A DNA stretch of 64,000 nt from Bacteroides ilei (GCF_900128495.1 NZ_LT635801.1:3126691-3190690), one strand, 5' to 3'; positions 18,368-28,260 are shown, counted from the stretch's first letter. The notes: generated by a model from the letters alone, not told the origin. Translations and numbers: made by a program.

Positions 18368-19009
18368 ATGGGAAAGGAAGTTATACTTAGTTCGGCTTAT
18401 TTGGCGCCTGTTGAATATTATACGAAATTGTATGCCTATGACAAGGTATATGTGGAGCGTTATGACCATTATATCAAACAGACATACCGTAACCGTTGTG
18501 TCATTGCTTCGGCTGAGGGAATGCTGTCTCTGACCGTACCTACGGAAAAAGGAGACGAAGTCAAGTGCCTGATGAAGGATATCCGGATTTCGGATCATGG
18601 CAACTGGCGTCATGTGCATTGGAACGCATTTGTAGCGGCTTATAAGCACAGTCCTTTTTTCGATTATTATGCCGATGAATTCCATCGTTTTTTTGAGCAT
18701 AAATATGAGTTCCTGTATGATTTCAACAGTGAGTTATGTCATTGGGTCTGTGAACAGATCGACTTGCAGCCCTGTATCGTACCGACTGATGACTACGGGA
18801 TGGATTTGAAGGAGGTGGATGATTTCCGTGAGATTATCCATCCTAAAAAAGATTGGAAATCGGCCGATCCGGCTTTTTCTCCTAAAACCTATTATCAGGT
18901 ATTTGATGCGAAGCTAGGTTTTCTTCCTAATTTGAGTATAGCCGATCTGCTGTTCAATATGGGGCCGGAAAGTTTGCTGGTTTTACGTGACAGTATGAAG
19001 AATGAATAA
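18368..19009 (+). CDS. WbqC-like family protein
   Basis: A 213-residue cytoplasmic protein of the WbqC-like family, first noticed in O-antigen loci and of uncertain biochemical role. Recognisable are the N-terminal LSSAYLAPVEYYTKL, NRCVIASAEGMLSLTVP, and the central WRHVHWNAFVAAYKHSPFFDYY. The ATG is 2 bp after the stop of the signal peptidase paralogue. Its place between protease genes gives no clear clue to function. Confidence 0.85.
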   Translation: MGKEVILSSAYLAPVEYYTKLYAYDKVYVERYDHYIKQTYRNRCVIASAEGMLSLTVPTEKGDEVKCLMKDIRISDHGNWRHVHWNAFVAAYKHSPFFDYYADEFHRFFEHKYEFLYDFNSELCHWVCEQIDLQPCIVPTDDYGMDLKEVDDFREIIHPKKDWKSADPAFSPKTYYQVFDAKLGFLPNLSIADLLFNMGPESLLVLRDSMKNE

Positions 19010-19025
19010 TTAATTTGAATTATAT

Positions 19026-19706
19026 ATGAATAATTTACCTACAGTAACAAAGAACCTGTTGATCATTAACGTACTGTGTTTTTTCGGTACAATCGTGGCG
19101 AAACGGTACGGAATAGATGTTGAGGCGTTGTTGGGCTTGCATTTCTTTCTGGCCGATACGTTTAATCCTGCACAGTTGATTACTTATATGTTCATGCATG
19201 CCAATTTCCAGCATATTTTCTTCAATATGTTTGCCGTATGGATGTTCGGCCGTGTATTGGAACAAGTGTGGGGACCGAGACGTTTCCTGTTCTATTATAT
19301 TTTGTGTGGTATAGGAGCCGCTTTGATACAGGAAGGTGTATATTACATGGAATATGTGACAGACTGGTCGAATTATACGATAGTAGATTATGGAGGTGGA
19401 ATTGTGGCTCCAATGCAGGATTTCCTGAATAAGTTGAATACGGTTGGAGCATCTGGAGCGGTTTATGCCATTTTGTTGGCGTTCGGTATGCTGTTTCCAA
19501 ACAGTCAGATGTTTATATTTCCGATTCCGTTTCCGGTTAAAGCGAAGTATTTTGTTATAGGGTATGCTGTTCTGGAAATGGTGTTGGGAATAACAGGAAG
19601 CGATGGAGTCGCTCATTTTGCCCATCTGGGAGGTATGCTTTTTGGTTTTATTTTGATCATTTATTGGAGAAAGAAAAATGGTGGCGGACAACAGATTTAT
19701 TTCTAA
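19026..19706 (+). CDS. Rhomboid family intramembrane serine protease (first)
   Basis: Polytopic membrane protease of 226 residues that cleaves transmembrane substrates. It has six hydrophobic segments, the MHANFQHIFFNMFAVWMFG region typical of rhomboid TM2, the nucleophile in GASG (Ser143) and the catalytic histidine in HFAHLGG (His200). An insert of about 30 residues between TM3 and TM4 (YMEYVTDWSNYTIVDYGGG) is larger than in minimal rhomboids. It overlaps the next rhomboid gene by 29 bp. Confidence 0.93.
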   Translation: MNNLPTVTKNLLIINVLCFFGTIVAKRYGIDVEALLGLHFFLADTFNPAQLITYMFMHANFQHIFFNMFAVWMFGRVLEQVWGPRRFLFYYILCGIGAALIQEGVYYMEYVTDWSNYTIVDYGGGIVAPMQDFLNKLNTVGASGAVYAILLAFGMLFPNSQMFIFPIPFPVKAKYFVIGYAVLEMVLGITGSDGVAHFAHLGGMLFGFILIIYWRKKNGGGQQIYF

Positions 19707-20574
19707 CCTGAAAGAGAATTTCAAACGCGGTGATATTGTCATCCGGTTGCTTTATTTGAATATAGGTGTTTTTGTTCTCGTTTCATTGGTATCGATCATA
19801 CTGATGTTGTTTAAGATTCCGGCTGTTGCATGGGTCAATTATCTTGAACTTCCAGCCGATTTCGGGCGGTTTATTTTCCAGCCTTGGTCTATTATTACAT
19901 ATATGTTCATGCATGCCGGATTGCTGCATATCCTGTTTAATATGCTGTGGTTGTATTGGTTCGGCCGTCTGTTCCTGCAGTTCTTCTCTTCCAGGCATTT
20001 ACGTGGATTGTATGTGTTCGGAGGTATTGTCGGTGGCATTTTCTATATGTTGGCTTATAACATATTTCCTTATTTTGAAACGGCCGTACCTTATTCCTAT
20101 TTGTTGGGGGCTTCGGCTTCGGTGCTGGCTATCGTATTGGCAACGGCTGAGCGGGAGCCGAATTATCCGGTACAGTTTATGTTTATAGGAACTGTACGCT
20201 TGAAATATGTGGCAGTTTTCATGATTGTGCTTGACCTGTTGTTTATGACATCGGGGAATGCCGGCGGGCATATTGCCCATTTGGGGGGTGCACTTGCCGG
20301 ATGGTGGTTTGCGTCTGGATTACGGAAAGGTTATGATGTTACTGCATGGATCAATGCCATTGTCGACTTTTTCAGTGGGAACCGTACCGGCAGGTCGCGT
20401 AAGCCTAAAATGAAGGTTTATTACAGTGACAAACAAAAAGATTATGAATTCAACGCACGTAAAAAGGAACGTTCGGATGAAATAGACCGGATTCTCGATA
20501 AACTCCGTCAGTCGGGATATGCCAGTCTGACCGATGAAGAGAAGAAGAGCCTGTTCGATGCGAGCAAGAAATGA
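19678..20574 (+). CDS. Rhomboid family intramembrane serine protease (second)
   Basis: 298 residues. Like its neighbour it has six membrane segments, with MHAGLLHILFNMLWLYWFGR in TM2, the nucleophile Ser146 in LLGASAS and His201 in HIAHLGG, so it is predicted active. A soluble basic C-terminal tail of about 80 residues (KPKMKVYYSDKQKDYEFN onward, ending SLTDEEKKSLFDASKK) is absent from the first copy and resembles a short conserved Bacteroidetes tail domain. The ATG at 19678 lies inside the end of the first rhomboid gene, implying coupled translation. Confidence 0.93.
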   Translation: MVADNRFISNLKENFKRGDIVIRLLYLNIGVFVLVSLVSIILMLFKIPAVAWVNYLELPADFGRFIFQPWSIITYMFMHAGLLHILFNMLWLYWFGRLFLQFFSSRHLRGLYVFGGIVGGIFYMLAYNIFPYFETAVPYSYLLGASASVLAIVLATAEREPNYPVQFMFIGTVRLKYVAVFMIVLDLLFMTSGNAGGHIAHLGGALAGWWFASGLRKGYDVTAWINAIVDFFSGNRTGRSRKPKMKVYYSDKQKDYEFNARKKERSDEIDRILDKLRQSGYASLTDEEKKSLFDASKK

Positions 20575-20619
20575 GATCAGCGGGTAGAAGGTAGTTGGAT
20601 TAGAAAAACAGAACCGGAT

Positions 20620-21729
20620 ATGGTAATGAAACTACGGTATATCAAGCATTTTGTATGGATGATATTGGCTGCTTGTAATATCTTGGTAGCTATAGGTTTT
20701 TTGTTGAGTGCCTATAGTCCTTATATTAATCCGGTCCATCATCCGGTATGGGCGTGTGCCGGTCTGTTTTTCCCTATTTTTATTTGTCTTAATGTTGCTT
20801 TCCTGCTCATCTGGCTGTTTGTTAAGCCGCTATACGCTTTATTTCCGTTAGTCATATTCCTGATGGGTTTGTCCAGTCTCCGTACTTATACTCCGTTTGG
20901 ATGGCCGGATAAGGGTACGGGTGAGGATACGATTAAAGTGCTGACTTATAATACACAGGGAATATTACGCGGAAATACTGATGATATGGAAGAACGTAGG
21001 ATGCTTGATTATCTGAAGGATAGTGAAGCCGACATTATCTGTCTGCAGGAATATATTCCTGGACGGGGGGAGAGACAGATTAAAAAGATGCTTTCCGGTT
21101 ATTCTTATTATAAGCGTATCGGTTTTGACGGAGCTAATGGGGTGGCTTGTTTTTCCCGTTATCCTATTATTTCTGCCGAGCGGATAAATTACAGGTCGTC
21201 GGTGAATGGAAGCGCCTTATTCCGTTTAAGGATGGGGAAAGATACTTTAGTCTTGATAAACAATCATCTGGAATCAAACAAGTTGAATACGCACGATAAG
21301 GAACTGTATAATGATATTCTGAAGACTCCACGTGAGGATGTCGTTAAACAGAACGGCAAGTTCCTGTTGAAGAAACTGGCTGATGCCGTTGCCATCAGAG
21401 CTTTTCAGGTCGATACCATAGCCCGTACAATCCGTGAGAATCGGTCGAAGTACATGGTTGTCTGTGGTGATTTCAATGATTCTCCTGTTTCGTATGCCCA
21501 TCGTGTAGTAGGCAAAGGGCTGAGCGATGCTTATGTTGAGGCCGGGAGTGGTCCGGGTTTCAGTTATAATCAAAATCATTTTTATTTCCGTATTGACCAT
21601 ATTTTTGTCAGCAAATCCTTTAAAGTCTTGCAGTGTGAGGTCGACCGTACGATTGATGTGTCCGACCATTATCCGGTATGGTGCCTGTTGGAAAAGGCTG
21701 GATGTGATATTCTTTCTCCGGTGTCATGA
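20620..21729 (+). CDS. Endonuclease/exonuclease/phosphatase family membrane protein
   Basis: 369 residues. Three N-terminal hydrophobic segments (about 9-30, 41-68, 72-88) anchor an EEP-fold domain with the expected motifs: LTYNTQGI, ADIICLQEY, NNHLESNK, VVCGDFNDSP and the C-terminal SDHYPVW. Metal-dependent phosphodiesterase activity is expected, on DNA, phospholipid or another phosphoester; the substrate is unknown. Last gene of the dapB operon, 45 bp after the second rhomboid. ATG at 20620 or 20626. Confidence 0.88.
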   Translation: MVMKLRYIKHFVWMILAACNILVAIGFLLSAYSPYINPVHHPVWACAGLFFPIFICLNVAFLLIWLFVKPLYALFPLVIFLMGLSSLRTYTPFGWPDKGTGEDTIKVLTYNTQGILRGNTDDMEERRMLDYLKDSEADIICLQEYIPGRGERQIKKMLSGYSYYKRIGFDGANGVACFSRYPIISAERINYRSSVNGSALFRLRMGKDTLVLINNHLESNKLNTHDKELYNDILKTPREDVVKQNGKFLLKKLADAVAIRAFQVDTIARTIRENRSKYMVVCGDFNDSPVSYAHRVVGKGLSDAYVEAGSGPGFSYNQNHFYFRIDHIFVSKSFKVLQCEVDRTIDVSDHYPVWCLLEKAGCDILSPVS

Positions 21730-21848
21730 AGGAAAAATAAACGGCTACGTAATAGTCTTATATGCCGTATAAAAAATGAGATATGTTTTTTTTACCTCCT
21801 AAAATTTAAATATTTGGATGCCATTCCTTATATAAATGAAAAAAAAAC

Positions 21849-21856
21849 TATATTTG
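21849..21856 (+). promoter_or_regulatory. -7 box of secDF
   Basis: TATATTTG, 55 bp before the secDF ATG, matches TAnnTTTG. No TTTG at the right distance upstream. Confidence 0.5.
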
Positions 21857-21911
21857 CAACCTTGAATAAACGCATATTAATAAAAAAGGTAAAATAAATA
21901 AATTAAGTAAC

Positions 21912-24902
21912 ATGCAAAACAAAGGATTCGTAAAAGTTTTTGCGTTATTACTGACCCTTGTTTGTGTATTCTATCTTTCATTCTCTTTTGTCACCCGCTA
22001 TCATATGAATAAGGCGGCGCAGGATCCGAAAGGTGAAGCACATTACCTTGATTCAATACAGAATGAAAAGGTTTGGTTGGGTAGTTATACGCTGAAACAG
22101 TGTCGTGAGATGGAAATCGGCCTGGGATTGGATTTGAAGGGCGGTATGAACGTCATTCTGGAGGTCTCTGTTCCGGATGTGGTGAAGGCATTGGCCGACA
22201 ATAAGCCGGATGAGGCTTTCAATAAAGCAGTGGCCGAAGCTGCCAAGCTGCAGGTAACCAGTCAGGATGATTTTATTACATTGTTCATCCGTGAATATAA
22301 GAAGCTTGTTCCGAACGGGAAATTGGCCGAATTGTTCGCTACCCAGCAGCTGAAGGATAAAGTTACTACCCGTAGTTCTGATGCGGAAGTCGAATCCGTA
22401 TTGCGTGAGGAAGTCAAGGCTGCAGTAGAAAATTCATATAATGTATTGCGTACCCGTATCGACCGTTTCGGTGTGGCTCAGCCGAATATCCAGACTCTGG
22501 AAGGTAAGATGGGCCGTATCATGGTTGAGCTGCCGGGTATTAAGGAGCCGGAACGTGTGAGAAAACTGTTGCAGGGTTCTGCCAATCTGGAATTTTGGGA
22601 GACTTTCGAAGCTAAAGATATTGCACCGGTACTGATTTCTGCAAACAGCCGTGCCCGTGACATCCTGGCCGGTACTTCTTCTGCAGATTCTGTTGCTGTC
22701 GATACTACAGCCGTAGCACAGGCTGCTGCCGTTTCTGCAAAAGACAGTCTGACCGCCGCTTTGAAGTGTGAAAGCCTTGACAAGACATCTTCTGCCGATG
22801 AGGAACAGTTGAAGAAGGAAAATCCGTTATTGTCTGTATTGTCTGTCAATCAGGCTGGAGTAGGTCCTGTAGTTGCTTATGCCGATTATAGAGATACGGC
22901 TGCAGTAAACCAGATTCTGAACATGAAGGAAGTGAAAGAAATCATGCCTCGCGACTTGAAACTGATGTGGGGTGTGGCCGCTTCCGATATGGATAAATCA
23001 GGACGCATCTTTGAACTGTATGCCATTAAGTCGACAGAACGGAACGGACGTGCTCCTCTGGAAGGTGATGTGGTTACTGACGCCCGTGATGAATACGACC
23101 AGTATCATAAACCAAGTGTAAGTATGTCTATGAACACGGAAGGTGCCCGTCGTTGGGCTACCTTGACCAAGGAAAATATCGGTAAGTCTATCGCAATCGT
23201 ATTGGATGGTTATGTATACAGTGCTCCGCGTGTGAACAGTGAGATTACTGGAGGTAACTCAAGTATTACGGGTTCATTTACTCCGGAACAGACCAAAGAC
23301 TTGGCCAATGTGTTGAAGTCAGGTAAGATGCCGGCACCTGCACGTATCGTACAGGAAGATATTGTTGGTCCGTCGTTGGGTCAGGAATCAATCAACCAGG
23401 GTATCGTTTCATTCGTTGTGGCGTTGGTTGTGCTGATGATCTATATGTGTGTCATGTACGGCTTCATTCCGGGTATGATTGCTAACGGTGCGTTGTTTGT
23501 CAACTTCTTCTTCACATTAGGTATATTGTCGTCTTTCCAGGCTGCGTTGACAATGTCTGGTATTGCCGGTATGGTGCTGTCGTTAGGTATGGCGGTAGAT
23601 GCCAATGTGTTGATCTATGAACGTACCAAGGAAGAATTGAGAGCCGGTAAAGGAACACGTCAGGCTTTGTCGGAAGGTTATTCTAACGCATTCTCTGCTA
23701 TTTTCGACTCTAACTTGACATCTATCATTACAGGTATTATCCTGTTCAACTTCGGTACAGGTCCTATCCGTGGATTTGCCACTACATTGATTATCGGTAT
23801 TCTCTGTTCATTCTTTACAGCTGTGTTCCTGACACGTCTGGTATATGAACATTATATGAATAAGGACAAATGGTTGAACCTGACATTCACTACAGGAATT
23901 TCCAAGAACCTGATGCAGAATGTACATTATAACTTTATGGGTATCATCAAACGTTCATTCAGTGTTTGGGGTATCATCATCGTTATCTGTATCATTTCGT
24001 TCTTTGTCCGTGGATTGGCCCAGAGTATTGATTTTACCGGTGGACGTAACTTTGTCGTTCAGTTTGAGCAGGTTGTCCAGCCTGAAACTGTACGTAGCCT
24101 GTTGCAACCGAAAGTGGGTGATGCCAATGTCCAGGCCATCGCTTTGGGTACCGACGGTAAGACGATCCGTGTAACGACCAACTATCGTATCGAAGAAGAT
24201 TCTCCTACGATTGACGCCGAAATTGAAGAGTTCCTTTATGAGGCATTGAAGGAAGGTAATTTGCTCGGTAAGGGTACTACGTTGGAAATCTTCATCGACC
24301 GTGATAACCGTACCGGCGGTTCAATCATCAGTTCCCAGAAGGTTGGTCCGAGTATCGCCGACGATATAAAGACCTCGGCTATCTGGTCGGTTGTTCTGGC
24401 TTTGATTGCTATCGGTCTGTATATTCTGATCCGTTTCCGTAACATTGCGTATAGTGTAGGTGCAACGGTTGCCTTGTGTGTCGATACTGTATTGATTATC
24501 GGTGCTTATTCATTGTGTTATGGCTGGATGCCGTTCTCACTCGAAATAGACCAGACATTCATTGGTGCTATTCTGACGGCAATCGGTTATTCAATCAATG
24601 ATAAGGTGGTAATTTTCGACCGTGTACGTGAATTCTTCCACCTTTATCCGAAACGTGACCGTGCCAAGTTGTTCAATGACTCGTTGAATACTACTTTGGC
24701 CCGTACAATCAATACTTCATTGAGTACATTGATTGTGTTGTTAAGTATCTTCATTCTGGGTGGTGACAGTATCCGTAGCTTCGCGTTCGCGATGATTCTG
24801 GGTGTTGTTATCGGTACCTTGTCTTCATTGTTCGTTGCTGCTCCGGTAGCTTATCTGACTATGGGACATAAAATGAAAGATGCCGAAAAAGCTGAAGCGT
24901 AA
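21912..24902 (+). CDS. secDF: Protein translocase SecDF fusion
   Basis: Inner-membrane RND-type proton-driven motor that helps pull secreted proteins through SecYEG. The 996 residues are a natural fusion: SecD in the first 620 or so and SecF in the rest. The SecD half has the periplasmic domain with LGLDLKGGMNVILEV and AQPNIQTLEGKMGRIMVELPG, an Ala/Ser-rich insert at about 255-300, and GMAVDANVLIYERTKEELRAGKG. The SecF half starts after about 670 with IDFTGGRNFVVQF and holds AIGYSINDKVVIFDRVRE. Fused SecDF is the rule in Bacteroidetes. Single-gene unit with its own terminator. Confidence 0.95.
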   Translation: MQNKGFVKVFALLLTLVCVFYLSFSFVTRYHMNKAAQDPKGEAHYLDSIQNEKVWLGSYTLKQCREMEIGLGLDLKGGMNVILEVSVPDVVKALADNKPDEAFNKAVAEAAKLQVTSQDDFITLFIREYKKLVPNGKLAELFATQQLKDKVTTRSSDAEVESVLREEVKAAVENSYNVLRTRIDRFGVAQPNIQTLEGKMGRIMVELPGIKEPERVRKLLQGSANLEFWETFEAKDIAPVLISANSRARDILAGTSSADSVAVDTTAVAQAAAVSAKDSLTAALKCESLDKTSSADEEQLKKENPLLSVLSVNQAGVGPVVAYADYRDTAAVNQILNMKEVKEIMPRDLKLMWGVAASDMDKSGRIFELYAIKSTERNGRAPLEGDVVTDARDEYDQYHKPSVSMSMNTEGARRWATLTKENIGKSIAIVLDGYVYSAPRVNSEITGGNSSITGSFTPEQTKDLANVLKSGKMPAPARIVQEDIVGPSLGQESINQGIVSFVVALVVLMIYMCVMYGFIPGMIANGALFVNFFFTLGILSSFQAALTMSGIAGMVLSLGMAVDANVLIYERTKEELRAGKGTRQALSEGYSNAFSAIFDSNLTSIITGIILFNFGTGPIRGFATTLIIGILCSFFTAVFLTRLVYEHYMNKDKWLNLTFTTGISKNLMQNVHYNFMGIIKRSFSVWGIIIVICIISFFVRGLAQSIDFTGGRNFVVQFEQVVQPETVRSLLQPKVGDANVQAIALGTDGKTIRVTTNYRIEEDSPTIDAEIEEFLYEALKEGNLLGKGTTLEIFIDRDNRTGGSIISSQKVGPSIADDIKTSAIWSVVLALIAIGLYILIRFRNIAYSVGATVALCVDTVLIIGAYSLCYGWMPFSLEIDQTFIGAILTAIGYSINDKVVIFDRVREFFHLYPKRDRAKLFNDSLNTTLARTINTSLSTLIVLLSIFILGGDSIRSFAFAMILGVVIGTLSSLFVAAPVAYLTMGHKMKDAEKAEA

Positions 24903-24925
24903 TAAGATTTTTTGAAATAATGGGA

Positions 24926-24963
24926 AAGTCGGTCAGTTTGAAAAAGCTGGCCGGCTTTTTTTT
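24926..24963 (+). terminator. Terminator of secDF
   Basis: A 13-14 bp stem (24926-24938 with 24945-24957, three G-U pairs) followed by a long T run. Confidence 0.85.
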
Positions 24964-25116
24964 ATCTGTTCGGTTGAGGGAATCTTTCGGGTAGTCTTGA
25001 AAAAACGTATCGGCTGTAAGCATGAACCTACAGTTTGTTGCCGGTTAAGAACGGTGGAAGAAAATTCAGAATTTGCTGTCCGGATGGACTTTTTTAGAGA
25101 TAATCTGATAAGAGAG

Positions 25117-25188
25117 TACCCTCGTCGGGAATCGAACCCGAATTTAGCGTTTAGGAAACGCTTGTTCTATCCGTTGAACTACAAGGGC
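25117..25188 (-). tRNA. tRNA-Arg (anticodon CCU)
   Basis: On the minus strand the 72 bases fold as a standard cloverleaf: acceptor GCCCTTG/CGAGGGT, D-arm GTTC/GAAC, anticodon stem AGCGT/ACGCT with loop TTCCTAA, variable region AAAT, and T-arm TCGGG-TTCGATT-CCCGA. The anticodon is CCU, which reads AGG arginine codons. CCA is not encoded, as usual in this phylum. Confidence 0.93.
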
Positions 25189-25381
25189 GGTTTCTATAAT
25201 GGATCCTGCCATTTGGAATGGCATTGCAAATGTACTGAAATAATCAGATATCCCAATACTTTTGCTTGAAAAACTAGCTTTTGAAGTAGCTAAGTGAAAT
25301 AAACCTCTAAATTATTTTGATTTTTAATGGAACTTAGCGAATTTTGTAACTATTGATTATGTGAACTTTAAATACTAGATT

Positions 25382-27235
25382 ATGGCAGAAGAAATGATTG
25401 TCAAGGAGCTGGATGATGTGGTTGTCCGCTTTTCGGGTGACTCCGGCGATGGGATGCAGCTGGCTGGTAACATGTTTTCCAACATTTCGGCTACTGAAGG
25501 GAATGATATCAGTACGTTTCCCGATTATCCGGCTGATATCCGGGCCCCGCAAGGTACTTTAACCGGTGTTTCGGGGTTTCAGGTACATATCGGTTCGGGA
25601 AAGGTGTATACTCCCGGTGATAAATGTGATGTTCTGGTCGCTATGAATCCGGCAGCATTGAAAACCCAATATAAGTTCTGTAAGCCTCAGACTGTTATTA
25701 TCATTGATACGGATTCTTTCACCAAACGTGATCTGGAAAAGGCGAAATTCCAGCTTGACAATCCGTTTTCTGAACTGGGAATCAAGAATGAAGTGGTAGA
25801 GGCTGCTATCACTACCATGTGCAAGGAAAGTCTGAAGGAAAGTGGTCTGGATAACAAGTCCATCATGCGTACCAAGAATATGTTCGCACTGGGACTGGTG
25901 TGCTGGCTGTTCCATCGTGACATTGAGGTAGGAGCCAAACTTCTCCGTGAAAAGTTTGCCAAGAAACCGGCCATTGCCGAAGCTAACGTCAAGATCTTGT
26001 TTGACGGCTATCATTTCGGTGAAAATACCCATGCTTCTGTCTCTATCAGCTATAAGGTACCCTGTAAGGAAGGTAAGGCGCCGGGCCGCTATATGGATAT
26101 TAACGGGAATAAGGCCACAGCCTATGGCCTGATAGCCGCAGCCGAGAAAGCCGGACTACAGTTGTATCTGGGTTCTTATCCCATTACTCCTGCAACGGAT
26201 ATTCTGCATGAACTGGCCAAGCATAAATCGTTGGGTGTAAAGACTGTGCAGTGTGAAGATGAAATTGCCGGATGTTCATCGGCTGTGGGAGCTGCATTTG
26301 CCGGAGCGTTGGCTGTCACTACCACTTCAGGCCCTGGTATTTGTCTGAAAAGTGAAGCGATGAACCTGGCTGTCATTACCGAGCTTCCTTTGGTCATTGT
26401 CGATGTGCAGCGTGGAGGTCCCTCAACCGGTCTGCCTACCAAGTCGGAACAGACCGACCTGTTACAGGTTCTGTTCGGGCGTAACGGTGAAAGCCCGATG
26501 CCGGTAATTGCCGCAACTTCTCCTACCGACTGTTTCGATGCAGCGTATATGGCTTGTAAGATTGCCTTGGAACATATGACGCCGGTGGTCTTGCTGACCG
26601 ATGCATATATTGCCAACGGATCGGCTGCATGGAAGTTGCCCGACCTGAAAGAATATCCTGATATCAAACCTCCCTATGTAACACGGGATATGGCTGGGAC
26701 ATGGACTCCGTTCAAACGTAATCCTGAAACCGGTGTCCGTTATTGGGCGGTTCCGGGACAGAAGGATTTTATGCACCGTATCGGCGGTCTTGAGAAGAGT
26801 AACGAGACCGGTGCCATCTCTACCGATCCGGAAAATCATAACCTGATGACCCGTCTGCGTGCCGAAAAGGTTGAGAAGATAGCCTATTCCCTGCCTTTGC
26901 TGCAGGTGGAAGGTGATCCGGATGCCGATTTGCTGATTGTCGGTTTTGGTGGAACTTACGGTCATTTACATTCGGCAATGGACATGATGGCTTCCAGAGG
27001 AAAGAAAGTGGCTTTGGCTCACTTCCGTTATATCAACCCGTTGCCTAAGAATACGGCCGATGTATTACGCAGATACAAGAAGATTGTAGTTGCCGAACAG
27101 AATATGGGTCAATTGGCCGCTTATCTCCGTATGAAGATAGAAGGTATCCATTTGCACCAGTTTAATCAGGTTAAGGGCCAGCCGTTCGTTGTACAGGAGC
27201 TGGTTGATGCATTCACTAAAATCATGGAGGAATAA
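25382..27235 (+). CDS. korA: 2-oxoacid:ferredoxin oxidoreductase, alpha subunit (KorA type)
   Basis: The gamma and alpha parts of the enzyme are fused: residues 1 to about 190 are the gamma domain (VRFSGDSGDGMQLAGNMF, STFPDYPADIRAPQG) and the rest is the alpha part (YPITPATDILHELAKH, CEDEIAGCSSAVGAAFAGA, TTSGPGICLKSEAMNLAV). With KorB it oxidatively decarboxylates 2-oxoglutarate, or carboxylates succinyl-CoA in reverse, using ferredoxin. The fused two-subunit form fits 2-oxoglutarate enzymes; another 2-oxoacid is possible. Ends 3 bp before korB. Confidence 0.9.
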   Translation: MAEEMIVKELDDVVVRFSGDSGDGMQLAGNMFSNISATEGNDISTFPDYPADIRAPQGTLTGVSGFQVHIGSGKVYTPGDKCDVLVAMNPAALKTQYKFCKPQTVIIIDTDSFTKRDLEKAKFQLDNPFSELGIKNEVVEAAITTMCKESLKESGLDNKSIMRTKNMFALGLVCWLFHRDIEVGAKLLREKFAKKPAIAEANVKILFDGYHFGENTHASVSISYKVPCKEGKAPGRYMDINGNKATAYGLIAAAEKAGLQLYLGSYPITPATDILHELAKHKSLGVKTVQCEDEIAGCSSAVGAAFAGALAVTTTSGPGICLKSEAMNLAVITELPLVIVDVQRGGPSTGLPTKSEQTDLLQVLFGRNGESPMPVIAATSPTDCFDAAYMACKIALEHMTPVVLLTDAYIANGSAAWKLPDLKEYPDIKPPYVTRDMAGTWTPFKRNPETGVRYWAVPGQKDFMHRIGGLEKSNETGAISTDPENHNLMTRLRAEKVEKIAYSLPLLQVEGDPDADLLIVGFGGTYGHLHSAMDMMASRGKKVALAHFRYINPLPKNTADVLRRYKKIVVAEQNMGQLAAYLRMKIEGIHLHQFNQVKGQPFVVQELVDAFTKIMEE

Positions 27236-27238
27236 ACG

Positions 27239-28249
27239 ATGAGCGAAATTAAATATACTGCTGCCGACTATAAGGCAGGGCAGCCGCGCTGGTGTCCGGG
27301 ATGTGGCGACCACGCATTCTTGAATTCATTCCACAAGGCTCTGGCCGAGATTGGTGTACCTCCTCATGAAATTGCCGTGATTTCGGGTATCGGCTGTTCA
27401 TCTCGTCTGCCTTATTATATGAATACCTATGGTATGCATACCATTCATGGCCGTGCGGCGGCTATTGCAACCGGTGCGAAGGTGGCAAATCCTAAATTAA
27501 CCATCTGGCAGATTTCGGGCGACGGTGACGGACTGGCTATCGGCGGCAATCATTTTATCCATGCGATCCGTCGTAATGTGGATATCAATATTATCCTGCT
27601 GAATAACCGTATCTACGGATTGACTAAAGGCCAGTATTCTCCTACATCCGAACGGGGATTTGTCAGTAAGTCGTCGCCCTATGGAACAGTTGAGGATCCG
27701 TTCCGCCCGGCAGAGCTTTGTTTCGGTGCCCGGGGCCGGTTTTTTGCCCGTTGTGCGGCAGTTGATGGAGGTCCTTCGGTAGAAGTGCTGAAAGCTGCTG
27801 CCCGACATAAAGGTACATCGGTAGTCGAGGTTCTTCAGAACTGTGTCATCTTCAACGACGGTACACATAATTCCATAGCCAAGAAGGAAGACCGAGAAAA
27901 GAACGCTATCTATCTGGAGCATGGAAAACCGATGTTGTTCGGTCCGAACAAGGAATTCGGTCTGATGCAGGAGGGTTTCGGCCTGAAGGTAGTCAAGTTA
28001 GGAGAAAACGGAGTGACGGAGAAGGATATTCTGGTACACGATGCCCACACGCAGGATGCTACATTGCACCTGAAACTGGCTTTGATGGAAGGTCCTGATT
28101 TCCCGATAGCATTGGGGGTAATCCGTGATGTGGAGGCTCCTACTTACGACGAATCGGTAGAAGCCCAGATTGAGGAAGTTTCTGCAAAGAAGAGCTATCA
28201 CAACTTTGCCGAACTGCTTGAAACAAATGATACTTGGGAGGTGAAATAA
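27239..28249 (+). CDS. korB: 2-oxoacid:ferredoxin oxidoreductase, beta subunit (KorB type)
   Basis: Thiamine diphosphate-binding catalytic subunit, 336 residues. Visible are WCPGCGDHAFL with an iron-sulfur/TPP motif near the start, GIGCSSRLPYYMNTYGMHTIHGRA, and the TPP-binding ISGDGDGLAIGGNHFIHA...LLNNRIYGLTKGQYSPTS. It follows korA after 3 bp and is closed by a strong terminator, so korAB is one transcript. Succinyl-CoA/2-oxoglutarate exchange fits the fumarate-reducing metabolism encoded upstream. Confidence 0.92.
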   Translation: MSEIKYTAADYKAGQPRWCPGCGDHAFLNSFHKALAEIGVPPHEIAVISGIGCSSRLPYYMNTYGMHTIHGRAAAIATGAKVANPKLTIWQISGDGDGLAIGGNHFIHAIRRNVDINIILLNNRIYGLTKGQYSPTSERGFVSKSSPYGTVEDPFRPAELCFGARGRFFARCAAVDGGPSVEVLKAAARHKGTSVVEVLQNCVIFNDGTHNSIAKKEDREKNAIYLEHGKPMLFGPNKEFGLMQEGFGLKVVKLGENGVTEKDILVHDAHTQDATLHLKLALMEGPDFPIALGVIRDVEAPTYDESVEAQIEEVSAKKSYHNFAELLETNDTWEVK

Positions 28250-28260
28250 CTATGATAGTT

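Larger units (their letters stand above)
24903..25381. other. Intergenic region holding a tRNA gene
   Basis: It contains the secDF terminator (24926-24963) and tRNA-Arg on the minus strand (25117-25188). The AT-rich 190 bp before korA presumably holds its promoter, but I see no convincing -33/-7 pair. Confidence 0.6.

Noticed and set aside
19678..19706. Overlap of the two rhomboid genes as a frameshifted single gene
   Set aside because: Each frame carries a complete rhomboid with its own catalytic Ser and His, so these are two genes with overlapping ends.
25117..25188. tRNA-Arg as an attachment site for an integrated element
   Set aside because: No integrase gene and no repeat of the tRNA 3' end elsewhere in the window.
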